Assembly: GCA_025458665.1 (NCBI GenBank)
Contig: JALOSG010000144.1
Location: 1-6,834, forward strand
Direction: 5' to 3'
DNA from: Serpentinimonas sp.
GTDB taxonomy: Bacteria; Pseudomonadota; Gammaproteobacteria; Burkholderiales; Burkholderiaceae_C
DNA length: 6,834 bases
Each line of letters begins with the position of its first letter. The stretch's first letter is position 1. Below are positions 4,420 through 6,834 of the stretch, one piece after another. Both the position numbers and the translations under genes were made by a program. Below the pieces are notes generated by a model. That model had not been told where the DNA came from and searched no databases. It was given only the letters and a program-made list of their open reading frames with translations.

Positions 4420-6834
4420 CACTCCCCGGGCCTGGCCGGAGAGCCGTTCGGCGCCGGGTGCTGCGGCTCCGGGGGGCGGTAGTGCCAGTACCGGCGGTGG
4501 CTGTCGCGCCAGCAACCCACCCCACCGGGCTGGACGCTGTGCCAACTGGCTGCGCCGCACTCGGGGGTTTGCACCCAGGCAATCTGGCGCGCTTCGTACC
4601 GGTCGGTCACCAACGGCGCAGGGTGCCCGAAGCGGTTGCGGTGGCCCGCCTGCACCACCACCTGGCGGGGCTGGAGGGTGTTGAGCCAGACCGGCCCCGA
4701 CGAGCTGTGGCTGCCGTGGTGCGGCGCCATCATGAACGTGGTGCGCAGTTGGGGCTGGGCCAGCGCCAGCCGGGTCTCCATGGCCACGGTGATGTCGCCC
4801 GTCAGCAGGGCCGATAGGCCGTTGGCCGCCGTGATGTGCAGCACGCAGGACAGGTCGTTGGAGGGCAGCGGCGGGTTGCGCTGGTAGTCCGCCGCGGTGG
4901 GATGCAGCACCTCGAAGGCAACGCCATCCCAGTCCCAACGCTGGCCCGCCTCGCAGCGCCCGGCAGGCAACAGCGCCAGTTCCGACGCGCCGGCCTCCTG
5001 AGGCGGGAAGGACGTGAACCACTCCACCGGCTTCTGGCTGCCTGCCCAGTGCTGTACCAGCGCGGCCATGCCGCCCGAATGGTCGTTGTCCACATGACTC
5101 ACCACCACCGCATCGGGTTGTTCCCCCAGCGCGCGCAGCAGCGGAATGAGCACCCGCTGGGCGGCATCGCCACCGCTCTGGTAGCTGGGGCCCGCGTCAT
5201 AGAGCAGCGTGTGGTGGGCGGTACGCACCAGCACCGCCCCGCCCTGCCCCACATCGGGCGCCAGCACCGCAAACTCACCTGGCGCCGGTCGCGCTGGCGA
5301 AAACGCCAGCAGCGGCCAGAGCAGGATGCCGCCCCACATGCGGTGGTACCAGGGCAGGCGCAACACCAGCAGCACGCCGCCCAGCACCGCCAGCACCCCC
5401 AGCGCCCAGGGCACGGCGGGCCGCTCCAGCGCAGCCCAGGGCCAGGTGGCCAGCCAGCCCAGCCACAGCACCAGAACCTCCACCGTCCAGGCCGATGCCG
5501 TCCACAGCGCCGGGCACACGGCACCGAGCATGGCCAGCGGCAGCGTCAGCCCGGTAACCCAGGGAATGGCCACCAGGTTGGCCACCAGACTCACCAGCGA
5601 GAACTGCCCGAACAGCATGAGTGTGAGCGGCGCCAGCGCCACCGTGACCACCGCCTGGGTGTGCAGCAAAGTGCGGAACTGGCCCCACAGCCCTTGCACG
5701 AGAAGGCCGGGCAGGGCGCTGGCAAACAGCACCCCCACAGCCACAAAACTCAACCAGAAACCGGCCTGCAACAGGGCCCAAGGATCGAGCAACACGACGG
5801 CGTTCAGTGCCAGCAACCACACCATGGGCCAGGGCCAGTGGCGCCCGGCCAGCCGCAGGCCCACCACCACCGCCAGCATGAGGAGGGTGCGTTGCGCAGG
5901 TACGCCACCGCCCGAGAAGGCGGCGTACAGGCCGGCCAGTGCGATACCCCCCACGGCTGCAGCCACGGGCAGGGGGCAGCGCAGCAGCAGGCCAGGCCAG
6001 GAGCGCGCCGCCGCCCGCAGGACGAAGCCCACCAGCGCCACAGCCAGCGAAGCGAACATCGTCACATGCAACCCCGATACGCTGATGAGATGGGCCACGC
6101 CCGTGGTGCGGAAGATGTCCCAGTCGCCGGTTTCTATGCTGGCCTGATCCCCCACGACCAGGGCCACCACCACGCCGGCGGAGCGGGTATCGGGCACCTG
6201 CGCATAGATGGCGCTGCGCACCACCTGCCGGGCGCGGTCTATGGGGTGCACCCAGCGCCCTGGGTCCAACCGCTGGGGCGGACCACCGGCACCCTGCGGA
6301 CGCACCTGCCCGGTAGCCTGTACACCGAGTTGCCAGTGGCGCAGTTCCTGGTCGAAGCCATGGGGGTTGGCCAGTCCATGCGGCTGGCGCAGGCGCACGG
6401 TGAATGCCCAGCGCTCGCCAGGGCGCACGCGGTCGGGCGGGCGCTGGGTCCCGGTACCACGCGCCGCACCCGCTGGTTCCGGGCGGGCAAACACCCCCTC
6501 ACCCCAGGTAAGCGCCACCCTGCCGGGCAAGGTCACCGTTCCGGCAGGCCCGCTGGCCTGCTCCACCTCGAACTCGAACTGCGTGCTGCCGTTGCGCTCG
6601 CGCGGCAAGGAAGCCACCACGCCCGTCACCTGGATATCGCGGTCCTGCAGGTGCGCGGGCAGGCGGCTGGCATCGAAGTGGGCAGCCCGCGCGCCGGTGG
6701 CGCCAAAGCCTGCTAGGGCCAGACCACCCGCCAGCCCACCCAGCAGCGCCAGATGCCACACGCCGCTGGCGGCCCATGCGCCTGAAACGAATGGGGTGGC
6801 AATAGCGCAGCCCACCGAACAGCCCTGAAGAGCC
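4419..6834 (-). CDS. comEC: ComEC/Rec2 DNA-uptake channel protein, probably 5' truncated
   Basis: The inner-membrane channel that moves single-stranded DNA into the cytoplasm during natural transformation. Residues are counted from a GTG at 6815. An N-terminal soluble domain (about 46-175, DUF4131/OB-like) contains GVVASLPRERNGSTQFEFEV. The competence membrane domain spans about 210-500, with GVAHLISVSGLHV (239-251) and SGGGVPAQRTLLM (301-313) as signatures and many hydrophobic segments. A C-terminal metallo-beta-lactamase-like domain (about 515-750) carries SHVDNDHSGG (573-582), LLTGDI (670-675), APHHGS (697-702) and FGHP (729-732); this domain has been proposed to act as a nuclease on the non-transported strand. 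A proline- and histidine-rich tail ends the protein. The frame upstream of 6815 has no stop up to the window edge, so the real start probably lies beyond it and roughly the first membrane helix is missing. No frameshift is seen. It alone does not prove competence: no other com or pil genes are in view. Confidence 0.95.
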   Translation of the reverse strand, partial: ALQGCSVGCAIATPFVSGAWAASGVWHLALLGGLAGGLALAGFGATGARAAHFDASRLPAHLQDRDIQVTGVVASLPRERNGSTQFEFEVEQASGPAGTVTLPGRVALTWGEGVFARPEPAGAARGTGTQRPPDRVRPGERWAFTVRLRQPHGLANPHGFDQELRHWQLGVQATGQVRPQGAGGPPQRLDPGRWVHPIDRARQVVRSAIYAQVPDTRSAGVVVALVVGDQASIETGDWDIFRTTGVAHLISVSGLHVTMFASLAVALVGFVLRAAARSWPGLLLRCPLPVAAAVGGIALAGLYAAFSGGGVPAQRTLLMLAVVVGLRLAGRHWPWPMVWLLALNAVVLLDPWALLQAGFWLSFVAVGVLFASALPGLLVQGLWGQFRTLLHTQAVVTVALAPLTLMLFGQFSLVSLVANLVAIPWVTGLTLPLAMLGAVCPALWTASAWTVEVLVLWLGWLATWPWAALERPAVPWALGVLAVLGGVLLVLRLPWYHRMWGGILLWPLLAFSPARPAPGEFAVLAPDVGQGGAVLVRTAHHTLLYDAGPSYQSGGDAAQRVLIPLLRALGEQPDAVVVSHVDNDHSGGMAALVQHWAGSQKPVEWFTSFPPQEAGASELALLPAGRCEAGQRWDWDGVAFEVLHPTAADYQRNPPLPSNDLSCVLHITAANGLSALLTGDITVAMETRLALAQPQLRTTFMMAPHHGSHSSSGPVWLNTLQPRQVVVQAGHRNRFGHPAPLVTDRYEARQIAWVQTPECGAASWHSVQPGGVGCWRDSHRRYWHYRPPEPQHPAPNGSPARPGE

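Noticed and set aside
4836..6716. Plus-strand open frame of 626 codons antisense to comEC
   Set aside because: Its translation is dominated by Gln, His, Arg and Pro, which is the reverse complement of Leu, Val, Ala and Gly codons. It is in exact mirror phase with comEC, so it is a composition artefact.
6816..6834. L-Q-G-C at the edge of the comEC frame as a lipoprotein signal
   Set aside because: The motif lies in the N-terminal membrane region of a polytopic channel protein whose family is not lipidated. A four-residue match is expected by chance.

Overview
The window is GC-rich, densely coding bacterial DNA. Its protein sequences look like Burkholderiales, most likely Comamonadaceae (Hydrogenophaga/Acidovorax-like). 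That placement is an inference from protein style and gene content; no rRNA or other taxonomic marker is present. There are five protein-coding genes, two cut by the window edges, and no RNA genes, insertion sequences or CRISPR arrays that I can see.

Left block (1-1853, + strand): the C-terminal part of a fused TRAP-transporter permease (4TM/12TM fusion type) is followed 21 bp later by a small DUF1850 protein. This is a recurrent gene pair; the solute-binding receptor, probably TAXI-type, would be expected to the left of the window. Together they make a secondary uptake system of unknown substrate.

Middle block (1861-4282, - strand): a two-gene operon encodes a circularly permuted ATP-grasp protein and then an Alpha-E protein, 19 bp apart. 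Comparative genomics has predicted that such pairs form peptide bonds in an uncharacterised peptide-synthesis or peptide-tagging system, often with transglutaminase-like or proteasome-like (Anbu) partners. Here the operon ends after Alpha-E, because the next gene is convergent and only 7 bp away. No transglutaminase or peptidase gene is adjacent.

Right block (4419-6834, - strand): a nearly complete ComEC/Rec2 DNA-uptake channel has a competence membrane domain and a C-terminal metallo-beta-lactamase-like domain. Its reading frame stays open to the right edge, so the true start is probably outside. A 136-bp gap separates it from the ATP-grasp gene and is the only appreciable non-coding DNA here.

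The least understood content is the ATP-grasp/Alpha-E pair. It is a known but functionally unresolved family pair, not a new system. I found no evidence of a wholly undescribed system.
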